The notes under the pieces are model-generated. The model worked only from the letters and a program-made list of their open reading frames with translations, searched no databases and was not told the origin of the DNA. From assembly GCA_963682055.1 (NCBI GenBank), contig OY821746.1:28214481-28278480 (forward strand): a stretch of DNA of 64,000 bases, written 5' to 3'. The stretch is from Primula veris. Taxonomy: Eukaryota; Streptophyta; Magnoliopsida; Ericales; Primulaceae. Made by a program: the position numbers and the translations under genes. The first letter of the stretch is position 1. Each line of letters opens with the position of its first letter. Of this stretch, positions 1 to 11,810 are shown piece by piece.

Positions 1-751
1 TCTTGGATAAGAAAAATTAAAATGATCTCTCTCAGTAAGATCAACTTACGCTGCAACAATGGAAAAACAACTTTAACGGAGATGTGTTTGTTGAATCAAA
101 TGTGTGTGAACATTAGGATAAGATTTGAAACCCGTACTAGGTAAGGTGTGATCCCATTTCAGGACACGTTAAAAGATCGAGTAAGATGATTTGATCATGT
201 ACATTTGAGAGTGCAACATAACATAAGATTTGAAACCAGTACTAGGTAAGTGGTGATCCCATTTCAGGATACGTAATTAAAAGATCGACTAAGATGATTT
301 GATCATGGAGATTTGAGAGTGCAACATAACATTAGATTTGAAAGGTAGGGTAGACCATTAGAAAACTCAAAACACAATTGATTCGAAATGCCGTGTATGC
401 TAGGAAAATAGATAGACAAGTATCCTAGATAGGAATGAGTGGTAGAAATTTCTACAATTGCGATCCTTGTAATATGACATATAATATTAATTTTACAGAA
501 ATGAGATTACTCCAAATTCATGGTCTCAATACTTATTTTCTTCCTTCTTGTTATTACGTAGTAGTAAAAAACTAAAATGCATTAATGCGTACATATTTCT
601 TTTTTTTTGGCGCATGCATTAATACGAAGAGGAAGTCCCAGATGCACATTTTCTTTAGATGGAAAGTGGATAATTAAAGAGAAACGGGTCAATTATCATA
701 ACGTTTTTAAAAGTTCATCTGTTGAAACTCCTAGGAAAAATATTCGCTAAC
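1..751. other. Left-edge non-coding stretch with an approximately 110-bp tandem duplication
   Basis: No credible gene is seen. Positions about 118-228 and 229-343 are two diverged tandem copies of one unit; both contain 'gatttgaaacc', 'gtactaggtaag', 'gatcccatttcagga' and 'aagatgatttgatcatg'. The motif order faintly resembles the 3' end of plant LINE reverse transcriptases (a GHV-x-RRP-like reading with stops), but this is too decayed to assert. The catalytic exons expected for the neprosin gene at 752-1838 were looked for here on the minus strand and were not found. Confidence 0.55.
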
Positions 752-1838
752 CTTTTTGAAAATATCAGGAGGTGTTTCCGGGCGCCTTCTGTCTCTATTT
801 GGCTCATCCCCAGTGAGTGACTCGATCAGTGTTGATGCTTTCTTTTCTCTTATTAGGTCTTCCTTCACAATTCTTTTAATAGGAATGGTTCCGAGAGGGC
901 ATCCTTCTCCTTGTAGCCGACCTACTCCTGGTGTACTTTTTGAAGAAGCTATTCCTCTTCTTTGGATCTCTAATAATGTCGATTTCTGCATTTCGGTAGT
1001 ATATATGAGCAAGAAGCTATGAAATGGTCAATAAAACATGAACACTTAGACTAACCTCAAAAGTGAAATTCTTTAGTAGAGGGTGATCAAACGCCGGTTG
1101 TTTATAGAAGTCAACGCAATCATACACATCTCCGTAGTCGGTCTGCAAAGACATTAAAATTGATAAACCATGGTGTGACAATTCATTTATTTTGGCTGTC
1201 GATGATATCTGACCATACCAAACACGTAAAAATCAAAATGGTGAATAAACAACAAATTGTTTTCACATAAAGAAACAATAGTCTGTTGATTCATTTTAAA
1301 AAGAGAAGAGAGAAGAAGTTCGACTTGTTTATGGAATTCAACTCAATAGCTAAATTATTGTTCAATCTGTTAATTTGATATCTTTAATGTTCCAAAAATT
1401 ATACTCTATATCCAAATTAAATTTGGAACACTGTCATCTAACATCAACGAATGCTTTCATTGATTTTTATTCCGTTTGTTTATGAGAATCCTTGTTTTAC
1501 CTGTACAAAAGATTACAGATTTACAAAGACAGTCTTAATCAATTACCAGCACCATCTTTATAATGCGAATTTGTAAAAAGTAATCTTCATACGCTAAATT
1601 TAAAAAACTTAATGAAAATTGACATAAGGACTAGTAGAGAAGAATACATATTTACAAAATTATGTGTAAGAAGAGTTACTTTTATTGTTTTAATCGCTGG
1701 CTTATTCAAAAGTTTGAGTTGTCTCTCCAATTCTAAATCTTCCTTCACTGATAGATTCCAACTCTCGACACGATGTGTATAGAGAATAAACACCGATAGG
1801 ACCATTAATAAATGGAGACATGAATCCATGAAAATCAT
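752..1838 (-). CDS. Neprosin-domain protein, N-terminal exons only (partial gene)
   Basis: Three minus-strand exons join in frame with GT..AG borders: 1838-1680, 1142-1056 and 985-752, giving 160 residues. Residues 1-26 look like a signal peptide (the start could also be Met4). Residues 36-56 (LERQLKLLNKPAIKTIK then TDY) and 62-75 (CVDFYKQPAFDHPL) match the conserved N-terminal neprosin activation-peptide region (DUF4409). CPLGTIPIKR at 111-120 corresponds to the CPxGTIPIRR motif. In this family a C-terminal neprosin (DUF239) prolyl-peptidase-like domain normally follows, with about 400 residues in total. Here the third exon ends at a good donor (AAG|GTTAGC) and no catalytic exon is visible in the remaining 750 bp, so the gene either continues beyond the window or is truncated. 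The product is expected to be secreted; its substrate is unknown. Confidence 0.8.
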
Positions 1839-3383
1839 CTAGAATGTAAAGAAACAAAGTGATTAACATCTTAGTATTCAAAAGAATGTGGCAATAATGT
1901 GATCTTGAAGTTCACTTGTAGCTTTGGCCATTGGTTTTTGGAAGAAACTTTACCAGATTACTAAATAAATGTTTAATTTTTCTCCAATGGAAATTTATTC
2001 TAAACACATAAGAGAAAACTTACATGTTTCTTCTTCTTGCTAAGTTTTACGGAAAAGAAAAATTATGTTGTTAATGTAGAGATGATGGTGAGTAGTGGGA
2101 TTTTATAAACAACAATAAACGCTCATAATCCTTTATCAAAAATCAAAAAGTTAGTATTTATTAATTAGCAGTACATTTGTTCATTCCCCCTGTTGACATT
2201 TATTCTCATAATCCTTTATTAAAAATCAAGAAATTACTGTTCATTCACCTTGTTCACATATATACAGTATTAGCAGTATAAATACAATATACATTAAATG
2301 CGCAATATATTTTCTTACCAAAACATAAGCACCATCTTTTGATGATTATAAATGCATTTGATGTTTACTAACGTATGTGGATAATATTGTATTTGTGGTT
2401 ATTTATTTCCAATAAAACTATATTCCCACAAGATGACCAAGATACAATTTGTATACCCCTTTACAATCTAATTAACCGTCTTTTCTTCTGGCATTTGACG
2501 GAAACCAATAAAAAAACCATGCATGTGAGTACGAGTTAATTGTATAATTTAGGGTTTTGTTTCAAAATAATGTTATTGATCTTTGGGGAGGAGTTTATCG
2601 AAGAATTTGTGGTTAATTTGGGGAATTTTTAATCTAACAAAAGAAATATAACACCTCTTAAGATTCAAAATAGCGGCGTGCTTATTTCTCACAAACAGTT
2701 TCTAAATCAACTTTTGTAAATTAGGTTGGAAGTGTTTCTAAACATTATACGATTTCAAAAAAAATAAAAGTCAACTCAATCGGACATCCGAATAATTATT
2801 ATTGCGTTTTATATTTCAGAATGAGACTAAATTGTCATATTTTTGCTAGTTCACGTCGATACTGAATTTAAGTGTTACTTAAATTCAGCGACAACCATTA
2901 TCATCATGGTCAATTGTGCCATGGGTTGTACGTAATGGGAAATAAAGGCACCTATATTTTTTTAAAGAAAAAACAACTTTTGAATTTTATTTTTACAATT
3001 TAGAGTATAAATAGTATTTATCATAATTTTCACATAAAATAATAACCAATAGAACAAAAGACGAACTCATATTAATGCACACACAAAAAATCATTAATTT
3101 ATGAAAAGATGACAATAAGGTGGAAATAGCTTTCTCATGCTTCCATTGTACCGCTGGAGACTTAACATTCAAAGTATCGCTGTAACAATTTATATAACAT
3201 TTTTTTTGGGTACATGCAACAATACATGCATATTCAAGATGTTAGTCTACATATCTCTACTCAAAATTAATAGCTTTTTTTTTGTAATTTTTTTTTTATA
3301 ACGAAGAGAGCTTACCTAATTATATCGGATCTCTCCGACATTCAAGCCAACCAGAACTCTTTGAGAAGTTGAGATAACTCAAA
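1839..3383. other. AT-rich intergenic, upstream of the neprosin gene
   Basis: No coding region, RNA gene or clear transposon was recognised. The part next to 1839 is expected to hold the promoter of the minus-strand neprosin gene, but no single convincing TATA box stands out in such AT-rich sequence. Confidence 0.5.
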
Positions 3384-3556
3384 GACTACAAAAAAAAGTT
3401 CAATTCGCAGACGAAAATAGTGACAAATTTTGTTTTCTAATGCCCTAATCAGGAACGGCATAGCGACGGATTTCTGTTTTACTAACAGATTAAGTCATTT
3501 GGTGACAGAATTGTAACAGATTTGACTGTATCTAATTGATACATTTTTTTGTAGTC
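3384..3556. mobile_element. Small CACTA-like miniature element
   Basis: The ends are inverted repeats: GACTACAAAAAAAAG on the left and, read on the other strand from the right, GACTACAAAAAAATG. This resembles CACTA (En/Spm) termini (CACTACAAAAA), with the first base changed. The interior contains short gacgg/gtgacaga-type motifs such as 'gcgacggattt' and 'ggtgacagaatt', the kind of subterminal motif typical of CACTA elements. A 3-bp target duplication could not be confirmed. Confidence 0.5.
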
Positions 3557-3759
3557 TAGCTCAGTCGATCTCGTCTAGTTGAAGTGTCTTAATTATTAAC
3601 TTAAATCTTTTATACTAACAAAATTCTCAGATTACATAATTAACCTAACAATCTTCCGTCACATTAATTAATTAATCGGCAAAGAAATCATGATTCCAAT
3701 AGACTCCCCAAGATTTGTATCAACACCCAATAATTTCAAATTTTGTACTACATTACCTT

Positions 3760-3817
3760 TTATAGAATACAATCTCCACAAATAACTGTTATAGAATACA
3801 ATCTCCACAAATAACTG
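3760..3817. repeat. 29-bp perfect tandem duplication
   Basis: A 29-bp unit beginning TTATAGAATACAATCTCCAC occurs twice head to tail (3760-3788, 3789-3817) with no difference seen. The surrounding 3557-4614 is AT-rich and otherwise shows no gene or element. Confidence 0.9.
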
Positions 3818-4614
3818 GGAATGGGAAATAGGACAGCTACTATAGAGGACAACTAATTAAGACTGCAATTTTTTAGCCATAGGATGAGCTTTATATTAAC
3901 CATTGATTTCAATCAAAGCAATTAAAATAAAGCAAAAAGATAGAGATTTGATCTCAGCTACTTTTACTTCTATACGATGAATAAGTAATTATTTAATAAC
4001 AAAAAAAAAAAGTCCATATATAATTTGTTATTTATTCAGAAGATACAATAAAGATGGTCAAGGTAAATGTAATAAAAACTCAAACCCTTGACCAATTTTC
4101 AAATCATCTAACCGTACAAAGAAAATGGGTTTTAGTAAAAGAATAGATGGAAAATAAAAAGGAATAATTTAGAATTTTGATAAAAATATGAGATGTAGTG
4201 TTTTATTGGAGGGTAAGATGATGTTTAATTGTGTAATCGTGTGTTTACTATTTCTCTCTCTAACATTAATTTTCTCCTTTATGAGTAATTAATTATATAC
4301 GTTAGTCACATGTGGATCACATTAGATATTACCCATTGATTTTATTTTATTTTGATTTAACGGATGAGATTGATTGCAGTTAACCCTGACTCAGAGTCAG
4401 ATACTCTGCTTCCTCTCTCATATTCCCCATTCCCTAAATAAATCATCGGTAAACAAAACGTATATATGCTCATGCAACAAACTATTAACTGCGGATGAAT
4501 TACAATTCTTTGAAACTATGTCAATTGTAAATTAACCTTATAAGCATCACAGCCAAAATTTGAGTAGAACTAGAGGATTACAAAAAGGAATCACTAGTAT
4601 ACTATTTTAACTGC

Positions 4615-5970
4615 GTACGTAATAATTGCGACAAAATAAAAGCTCAAAACTTTTACATTTATACATGGTTTGATATAATATCTAACATTCAAGGATATCT
4701 TAGACTTGGTTTGTTTTAAGGAGAAATCAGTAAAAGAAAATATTTTTCGGGGAAAAATGAATTTTATGCATGATTGGTTTATGGAAAATAAGAAACTAAG
4801 AAAAATATTTTTCATTTTTCAAGGAAAATAAAGAAAAATGACTAATACCAAAATTGGAGGAAAACATTTTCCTTTGTAAGAAAACATAAAGTTTTCACGA
4901 AATTATATATTTTATTCTTTTTACCTTGGTTTTCTTCTTCTTTTTAATAAAAAAATTATGCGTGTTTGATAAATTAGGTTTTTTAACTTTTCAAAAGTTA
5001 GATTTCCTAGAAAAAAAATTAAAATCAGAGAAGTTATGAATTCGGAGACTTATTTTAGCTTTTACACATAAAAAGTTAAATTTTCTAATTAAATTATTTT
5101 GTATATTTCCGTGTAACTAATAAGTTAAAAGTGAAACATGACTTATTAACAAAAATAAGTTATAAGTCATTTAAACCTAAAAAAGTTATAAGTGACGTAT
5201 TGAAACCCGTTTTTTTTATTGTTTTTAAAGGCTTGTTATTTTGTTTTTTGATAAAAAAAATTTATGGGTGTTAACTTTTCAAAAGTTACTTTTCGCATAA
5301 AAAGCTCAAAATCATATAAGTTAGGAATTCAGAGATCTTTACACATAAAAACCCCCAAACATTAAAATTTTCAATTGAAATATTTATACATTTCCAAAAT
5401 TAGCTTATTTTAAGCAATTTAGTTTCTTATGGTAAAATTTATTTTTTACTACAAAACTCAATCTCAAACGCGCACTTAGTGAAGAAATTTTTATGAAAAA
5501 TTTAAGTATCGCAAAACATTTAATAAACGAATATAGAGAAAACAATTTCTAGAAAAATAATTTCCCTAGTAAATATTTTTAAGACTAAATATTTTCCGCC
5601 AAACAAACCGAGCCTAAAAGTTTTTGTTTCTGTAAACCAAGATAAAAGGGGGAAACAAGCAAGAAATTACTGTATGTAGATTAATTATATAATATATAGC
5701 AATATTAGCACTTGAACCCACCAAAAAATGGTTCTAATTGTACGATTTCACATTGTTATTTCGAAGCATGCAAGGCTAATATTATAGTCGATGATCATCT
5801 TTATTCTCTAGTTCTTTCTCTTTGTCCACATTATGATAAAAGAGAAGTCGAGAACCACACCAATGACACAATAACAACATGCAAACACCGTAGTTGAAAT
5901 GCTTGGAAATAACGTTCAAGTTTATACCATTGCAAATGTATATGAAATTGTAAGTATAGAGAGAGTATGA
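4615..5970 (-). pseudogene. Decayed copy B of the BASS gene 3' end, split by a transposon
   Basis: 4615-4700 and 5619-5970 together align, with many changes, to 13815-14180, which is the 3' flank, last exon and last-intron edge of the intact BASS gene. Shared blocks include 'gcaaacacc', 'gttgaaatgctt', 'aaacaagcaagaaa' and the 'ttacatggt.tgatataat' stretch. The last-exon equivalent lies at roughly 5800-5878, and its acceptor AG (minus strand) reads AT, so it could not be spliced. The copy is interrupted by the terminal-inverted-repeat element at about 4700-5618. It represents a partial duplication of the neighbouring gene that has since decayed. The exact ends are approximate. Confidence 0.7.
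4700..5618. mobile_element. Non-autonomous inverted-repeat element, copy 1
   Basis: The left end TAGACTTGGTTTGTTTTA is the inverted counterpart of the right end (read on the other strand TAGGCTCGGTTTGTTTGG). The interior shares composition and phrases ('tttttacacataaaaa', 'aagttactttt') with the element at 29234-30134, which ends in the same ...CAAACCGAGCCTA. There is no coding capacity. It has inserted into the duplicated BASS 3' flank, which gives its borders independently. The superfamily was not settled because no clean target duplication is seen. Confidence 0.65.
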
Positions 5971-6151
5971 TTAATGAGAGATGGGATATTGGGCTAGATG
6001 GGTAATCTTTCAAGAGTATATTAGTTATAGGTCACCTTTTATAAAATAAATTAAATAAAGATCCTGAACCGAAACTTTTTTAAGTTCCAGTCATCCGGCC
6101 CAATAAAAAAAGCTTAAAAGCTGTTTTTAAGCTTAAAAATAACCTATAATC

Positions 6152-6156
<5 letters not shown>

Positions 6157-6199
<43 letters not shown>
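6157..6199. repeat. Compound (AT)n(CA)n microsatellite
   Basis: An uninterrupted run of AT dinucleotides is followed directly by a run of AC/CA dinucleotides. Confidence 0.95.
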
Positions 6200-6525
6200 A
6201 GTATATTCATACATATATATCCAGATTGATGCTGATCTGATGACGTCGCTGGAGGAGGCTGCTCGAGGCATTGACGTATGTAGCGGCGGTGGCTGTGGTA
6301 ACAATGTCAGTTAGGGTTTGGCTGTGATGATGACCAGGGACTGAGTTTTGTGAATTTGATAAATTAAGAACTGTCATTTTAGTCTCTTGACTCATAAACT
6401 AATTTACAGAATAGTGTAAGTGTCACAAAATCATATTATTAACCATTGAATTGTTCATTTGACATCTAAGTCCACCTCATTCAAGAAAACTAACTTAAAT
6501 TGTCCAATAAGTCCATTGGATTGTC

Positions 6526-7260
6526 ATTTTGTATTAAACTGTCATTTTTTAATTGCTATTATACTGTCTTTTTTGTATTAAACTGTCAAAAAAATTATAT
6601 TAGTCTGTCAAAAAAAAATTATATTCGTCTCTAAAAAAAAATATTAGTCTGTCAAAAATTGTATTAGTCAGTCAAAAATTGTATTAGACTGTCCATTTCT
6701 TTCTTTTTTTCAAGTTTATACCCATTTTTTTTCAATTTCATACATTTTTTTTCCGATTTCATACATTTTTTCTCTAGTTCATACCCTGTTTTAGTCTGTT
6801 TATTAAACTGACTATTAGCATGTCTATTAGTCTTTCTATTACTCTCTCTATTAAACTGTCTATTAGTCTGTCATAATTTTTGTATTTTTTTTAAAAAAAC
6901 CTTTTAAAAAACTAGGGTATGAATTTTAAATATTGGGGCATGAACTTGAAAAATAGGGAGATAAACGTGAAAAATAAGGCTATGAACGTTAAAATTTAGG
7001 GTATGAACTTGAAAAAAAAAAGAGTTTTTAACCTTAAAAATTGAGATATGAATTTGAAAAATAAATGTATGAATTTTAAAGTTTGGGGTTTGAACTTTCA
7101 AAATAAGGATATAAACTTAAAAAATTGATATGAACTTGAAAAATAAGAGTATAAATTTTAAAAATAAGCATATGAACTTTAAAATTTGTGATATGGACTT
7201 AAAAAATAAGAGTATAAACTTGAAAAATAGGGTATAAACTTTAAAATTAGTCTAATTCAT
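6526..7260. repeat. Two adjoining arrays of degenerate short tandem repeats
   Basis: About 6526-6890 is built from variants of 'tattagtctgtcaaaaa'. About 6905-7260 is built from variants of a roughly 15-bp phrase, 'gtatgaacttgaaaaata / gtatgaactttaaaattt', often paired into about 30-bp units. Short minus-strand open frames here simply read the repeat and are not genes. From 7261 to 8400 the DNA is AT-rich with no recognised feature. Confidence 0.75.
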
Positions 7261-8402
7261 AATTTATATGTACGCTAATTTCAGTGACTCTATTTTCCTT
7301 TATCAATTTGACCAAATCAAACTCTCCTTTAGGGTTTTGGTTTGGCTGTAAAAGCATTTTTTAAAAATGTATGTAATTTCATTTTTCTTTCTTTTCAAAT
7401 CTGGCTTTGTTTTCCCTCAGGCCTTTTTTATTTTTCTTCTTTAAAGGTTTCCTTAAGATTACAGTTTTATAATAGATGCGAAATTAATTAGAATGATGTG
7501 TTTATGATTTTTTTCCTTCACATTAATGGATCAAAAGCTAAAAAAAATTCCCTGACCATATTATGTTATTCTCGACAAAATATCGAAAGGTATACACTGT
7601 TTTTTTTTTAAAGCAAGTCTACACTGTTATTCTGCTAGATGTATTTTATGGAGAATAAAACAGAATATGCACTCTATAGCTTTTTATTTTACCCCACATA
7701 TCAAACAAATAGAAGGGGTTACATATGTGATTTTACCTTCTTACTTGTATATAATATCCTCGGTGTACAAAATTGTAGGACTTTTTCTAATTTTGTTGTG
7801 ATTTTAGTGGTTTATATTTTCAATAGTATTTACGTACAAGATATATGCCCAACTTTTAACTATGTTGAAAATAGAAAAAGTTTTACCCAATAATATTGAA
7901 ATTGATAGAAATTATTGGTCCCCTAGAGCCTCTGAAGGTTTTTGTAGCAACCATATCGATTGGGGTATGTGGGCTCGTAACAACAAATCCAGGACAACGT
8001 AAATTGAAGAAATGAGTCTGACCTACCTGTTCAAAGATTTGAGAATGCAACAAAATACTATATAGTTTACGAGAAAAATAATTTCAAATGACAACTTCAT
8101 ATAGGTAATTAATTAACATGTATAAATTAGAAGAAGAGAGAAAAAACTAAAAACTTACATCAATCAACCTAGTACGCGCGAACAAACAACACTAATTAAA
8201 GTTTTCTTTGGCTGGTTTTTGTGGATATTATCAGGCTCACCAATTTCTTTATCAAGCATGTTAGTCAAAATTTTCCTTTATTTATTAAACGGTTCTCACA
8301 AAATAATGGTCAAATTATGATATACGAAGTTGGTATTAAGTTCAAATTTGAGAGATGAGGGTAGCTTTGTTTTGAATGGATCGCTACTAGTGTCTCCCTA
8401 AT

Positions 8403-8458
8403 GCTGGTTTGGTCAAAAGCTGGTTGTTTATAGAAGTCAAACACAATGAAGTAAGGAG
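8403..8458 (-). pseudogene. Vestige of a neprosin exon 2
   Basis: On the minus strand this stretch reads DFYKQPAFD, the hallmark of the second neprosin exon at 1056-1142, and the DNA 'ggttgtttatagaagtcaa' is shared with it. The frame is broken just upstream by an extra base, and the flanking exon sequence is not preserved. It is a remnant of a second neprosin gene copy about 7 kb from the first. Confidence 0.65.
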
Positions 8459-8715
8459 ATCAAATGGGAATTATTGTAGAAAATTATAATCTTTATTCTT
8501 TCCAGTTTTGTAAGTTAATTACAGTCAGTCTTATCTTTGTAAAGAGCACGGAACTTACTCCAATAGTGAACTGTTCAATCATTCTCACCCTATTCTCTAT
8601 TTCCTTCCGTGTTTTCTTGCTTATTTTATTTAAATTTTTTTTTAAAAAAAAACTTAAAAAAAATTATACAATTACTATAATACATGTATCAATACATCCC
8701 AATAATTATTTTTAA

Positions 8716-9870
8716 AATAAAATTCACACGCAATTAATTTTGAAATAAATATATAAATTAGTGTAAATTAAACATTAAATGTTAAAAATTTTGTCTAAAA
8801 CAATATTATAATATAAAAGCTTATAAATTTACGAAATAAGTTGTAAAAATTTAAAATTTTAATAAAAATAAGTAAGAGGGTACGAAAGGGATAGATAATA
8901 AGGATAAAAGATTTGGACTCATATTAAAATGATAAAATGTTGTTTTCATTAAAACAATGAGTGCCAAATGTCAATCATGTTCAAAAGGCACTGATTACGT
9001 TCCATTTATGTAAAGTTGTGTTGAAGGCTTGAAGTTGTTGTAAACTGAGAAAATGTACCAAAGAAAAGAAAACAAACTTAGAGTAGTTTATTATAGTACT
9101 TATATCAATTTATTCATGGGTTTAATTTTTTATATGTAATGTTAAGAGCATAGTCCTCTTGTTGGGATGCAGCTTCGAAGATCAGTTCTTTTTTCTTTTC
9201 CATAGAAGCTATACATTCTAGTGTTTCTTTTTTAATTATAATTTATTTCTTTACCTAATGTAAGTCCACTGCATTACAATTTTTTCCGGTAAGTACAAAA
9301 ATCTGACTATCATAGCTATACATTATTTTTTGTGTTCCTAATTTTTTATTTTTTATTTTGAAGATTATGTTCCTAAAATTTTCACTGTATTAAAAAGTGT
9401 GCTACATAGTGATTTTATCCCGATATAGTGGTTAGTGAAAAAAAAATCATACGCTTTTTCACTATATTGTTGAGAAAACGCTAATCGTGCACTTTTTGTG
9501 CTAATAGTGTGCTTTTTTGCGCTATTTAACCATGAAAATACGCACTTTTTGGATATGATAATGTAATTTTTTTTAATATAAAACGACGCTATAATGTCTG
9601 TCATTTTGATGGTCAAATATAAAAACTAGTTTATTTACTAGTATTATTTTCATGGGACGCTATTTCAACTTAGGCACGAGCCCAGAAAAACTCACGGCCT
9701 GTTGAAATCCCAAAAAAAAAAAACACTATCATTTCTATAAATTCTATAGTGAGCATAATCTTTCTAATACATTACACTTCGATATGTGTTTTTTTTTTCC
9801 AATGAGCATTTTTTATGTTACTTTCTGTAGTTTAAACATTTCCAAGGTAAAATTTGTAATTTTGTATCTG
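8716..9870. other. AT-rich intergenic, nothing recognised
   Basis: No gene, RNA or element could be supported. Short minus-strand open frames around 9365-9616 are low-complexity and have no recognisable protein features. Confidence 0.5.
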
Positions 9871-9871
9871 T

Positions 9872-10351
9872 TTACTCTCATGTGGGTTCCTACTTCCTAC
9901 TCTGTCATGGCCCTCCCAGTATCCAGATGAGTGGTTGACGGATACAACAGATCTATGGAGAAGACATACATTGTTTGAAGAGCATGCGTGGATCATCCTG
10001 AGTGGTACATTTCTTCTTATTTATGTTTTTGTTTTTCTTTTTTACATTCTTAGGAAGAGATCTAGAGAGTGGAGACGCCTCTGGCACGTCGAGAGGCTAT
10101 ATATTAGGGCCATGTTAGCGTCCTACCTCACTCCTATCTTTTCGACCGACGAGGAGATAGGCCAAACCGCCTCCCATTGTACTGTTTGTCTTCTTGATTT
10201 CATTCAGTAAGAGACCGTACTTTCTCTATCCGATTGTATGCATATATTCCACTCTAATTGTATTGAGTGATATTGGATACATGCAGAGAGGTCGGCTACA
10301 TGCCATAACTGTCGTCATGATTATTCATCTCATGATCACGACGTACATTAG
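9872..10351 (+). pseudogene. RING-H2 (ATL-like) ubiquitin ligase pseudogene
   Basis: One frame reads through 10351 with two internal stops, TAA at 10208-10210 and TGA at 10268-10270. Upstream of them are a hydrophobic segment (WIILSGTFLLIYVFVFLF), a basic stretch and an acidic lead-in. Then come CTVC, followed after the first stop by CMHIFHSNC and after the second by CHNC, i.e. all eight zinc ligands of a RING-H2 domain in order. A membrane anchor plus one RING-H2 is the layout of the ATL family of E3 ligases, although the usual GLD motif is not evident. No convincing ATG was seen: the frame is open upstream to about 9872 and a TTG at 9935 is the first alternative start. Both stops fall in the same frame, so this is nonsense decay rather than a frameshift. 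Confidence 0.78.
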
Positions 10352-10596
10352 ACCGATGACTATAAGTGTGTTCATATCTTTTTGTACTACTTTTTTTTTT
10401 TTTTTTTTGAAATGAATACTACACTGATGTATTAGAGATTCTTATGGTTTGGATGTACAATACCATGATCATGATAGTAATTTTCATTTGGCTTTTATCC
10501 TTGTTTTGATGTACCGATGCTTTTGACAATAGCTACTCTAAGTCAATTCTGTTTAAGTAGAAGATTATAGAAAGGAATCAACCAATATATGTCACT

Positions 10597-10902
10597 TGTG
10601 TAACAATTGAGACAAATGAAAGTGTCAGCTTAACTTATACATCTTTACATGGTTCACTGTAATCTCTAATACTAGTTGATATTCTTTAAGTTTTTGTTTA
10701 TAAGAAACAAGCAAGAAATTATATCGGCTATACAGCAAGTCAGCAACAGCACGTAAACCAACCAAAAAATAGTTCAGATTCTACAATTTTTTCATTGCTT
10801 TTTCGAAGCAAGGCTAATACAGCAACAACACGTAAACCAACCAAAAAATAGTTCAGATTCTATAATTTCTCATTGCTTTTTCGAAGCAAGGCTAATACAA
10901 TA
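10597..10902 (-). pseudogene. Decayed copy C of the BASS gene 3' flank, with internal duplication
   Basis: It aligns with the BASS 3' flank at about 13815-14050 ('acaaatgaaagtgt', 'taatctctaatact', 'aaacaagcaagaaa', 'aaccaaaaa...ttc'). Within it a 79-bp unit is tandemly duplicated (10741-10819 and 10820-10897, only a few differences). The similarity stops just before the position that would be the BASS last coding exon, where the sequence changes abruptly into a RING-H2 fragment. Confidence 0.7.
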
Positions 10903-10907
10903 TTTAA

Positions 10908-11070
10908 CGCCTCTAGTTGTACTGTTTGTCTTGTTGACTTCATTCAGTTTGTCTCCCCGAATGTATTCATATATTTCACCCTCCTTGTATCGAGGATATT
11001 GAATCCATGCAGAGGGAGCTGCATGCCCACACTATAATCACGAGTATCGAGGATATTGATAATGTAAGTT
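10908..11070 (+). pseudogene. Second, broken RING-H2 domain copy
   Basis: It starts with CTVCLVDFIQ, the same words as the pseudogene at 10180-10207 (CTVCLLDFIQ), then lacks about 15 nt. In another frame it continues with C-I-H-I-F-H-P-P-C-I-E, equivalent to CMHIFHSNCIE. The last cysteine pair is lost. It is a partial duplicate of the RING half of the pseudogene at 9872-10351 and lies immediately after a BASS-derived block. Positions 11071-11810 hold nothing recognisable. Confidence 0.65.
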
Positions 11071-11810
11071 AACTACAAATTCTATATTATTATGTTATAC
11101 ACGTTATTAACATAATTAACTAGAATCTTTTCCTACATGATGATCATACAATATAAACTGTAATGGGTGTGTCGAAATACATACATTGAGTCATGCGGAA
11201 GTGCGGTAACCTCTCTACTTTAAAATAGCAGTATTTGAGAATTGGGTTCGTATGGCGGAGGTGGATTGTCGGGATAGAGACTTGAGTTTCTCCTCCTTTA
11301 GCTATCACTACACTATTTTATGTGTTGTTTATGTGTATATATTTGACACAAAATATATCACATGTAGAGCACAAGTTATGCCCGAGATCTAATGACTATA
11401 TAGTATGTTTAAACTTTTTTGTATTGTAATGGTTATACAGATTCCTAGAGCATATACAACCATGTAACAGTACTAAAATGGTGCAAGTTTCGCACTATTT
11501 CACACTCTCCAATTTATCACATTAAACATCACACTGAAAAATGTATTTCTTAAAATATTATCTTTATGTTTTCCATTACAATTCTATATATTATTTCTTT
11601 TCTCAACTTATATTCAACACCTCAACAATCAAATTAACTTTATAATTCCTACTTCACAATTTTTTCAAAGAGCTCGTAATACTTTACCTATAACATTAGT
11701 CATGTTTTAATAAAAAAACTATTTTTATTATTGTAAAATATTACAATTAAGACAAATACTGTAAGATGTGTGAATAATGTTTTATTTACATGAACATAAT
11801 ATTATATTAA

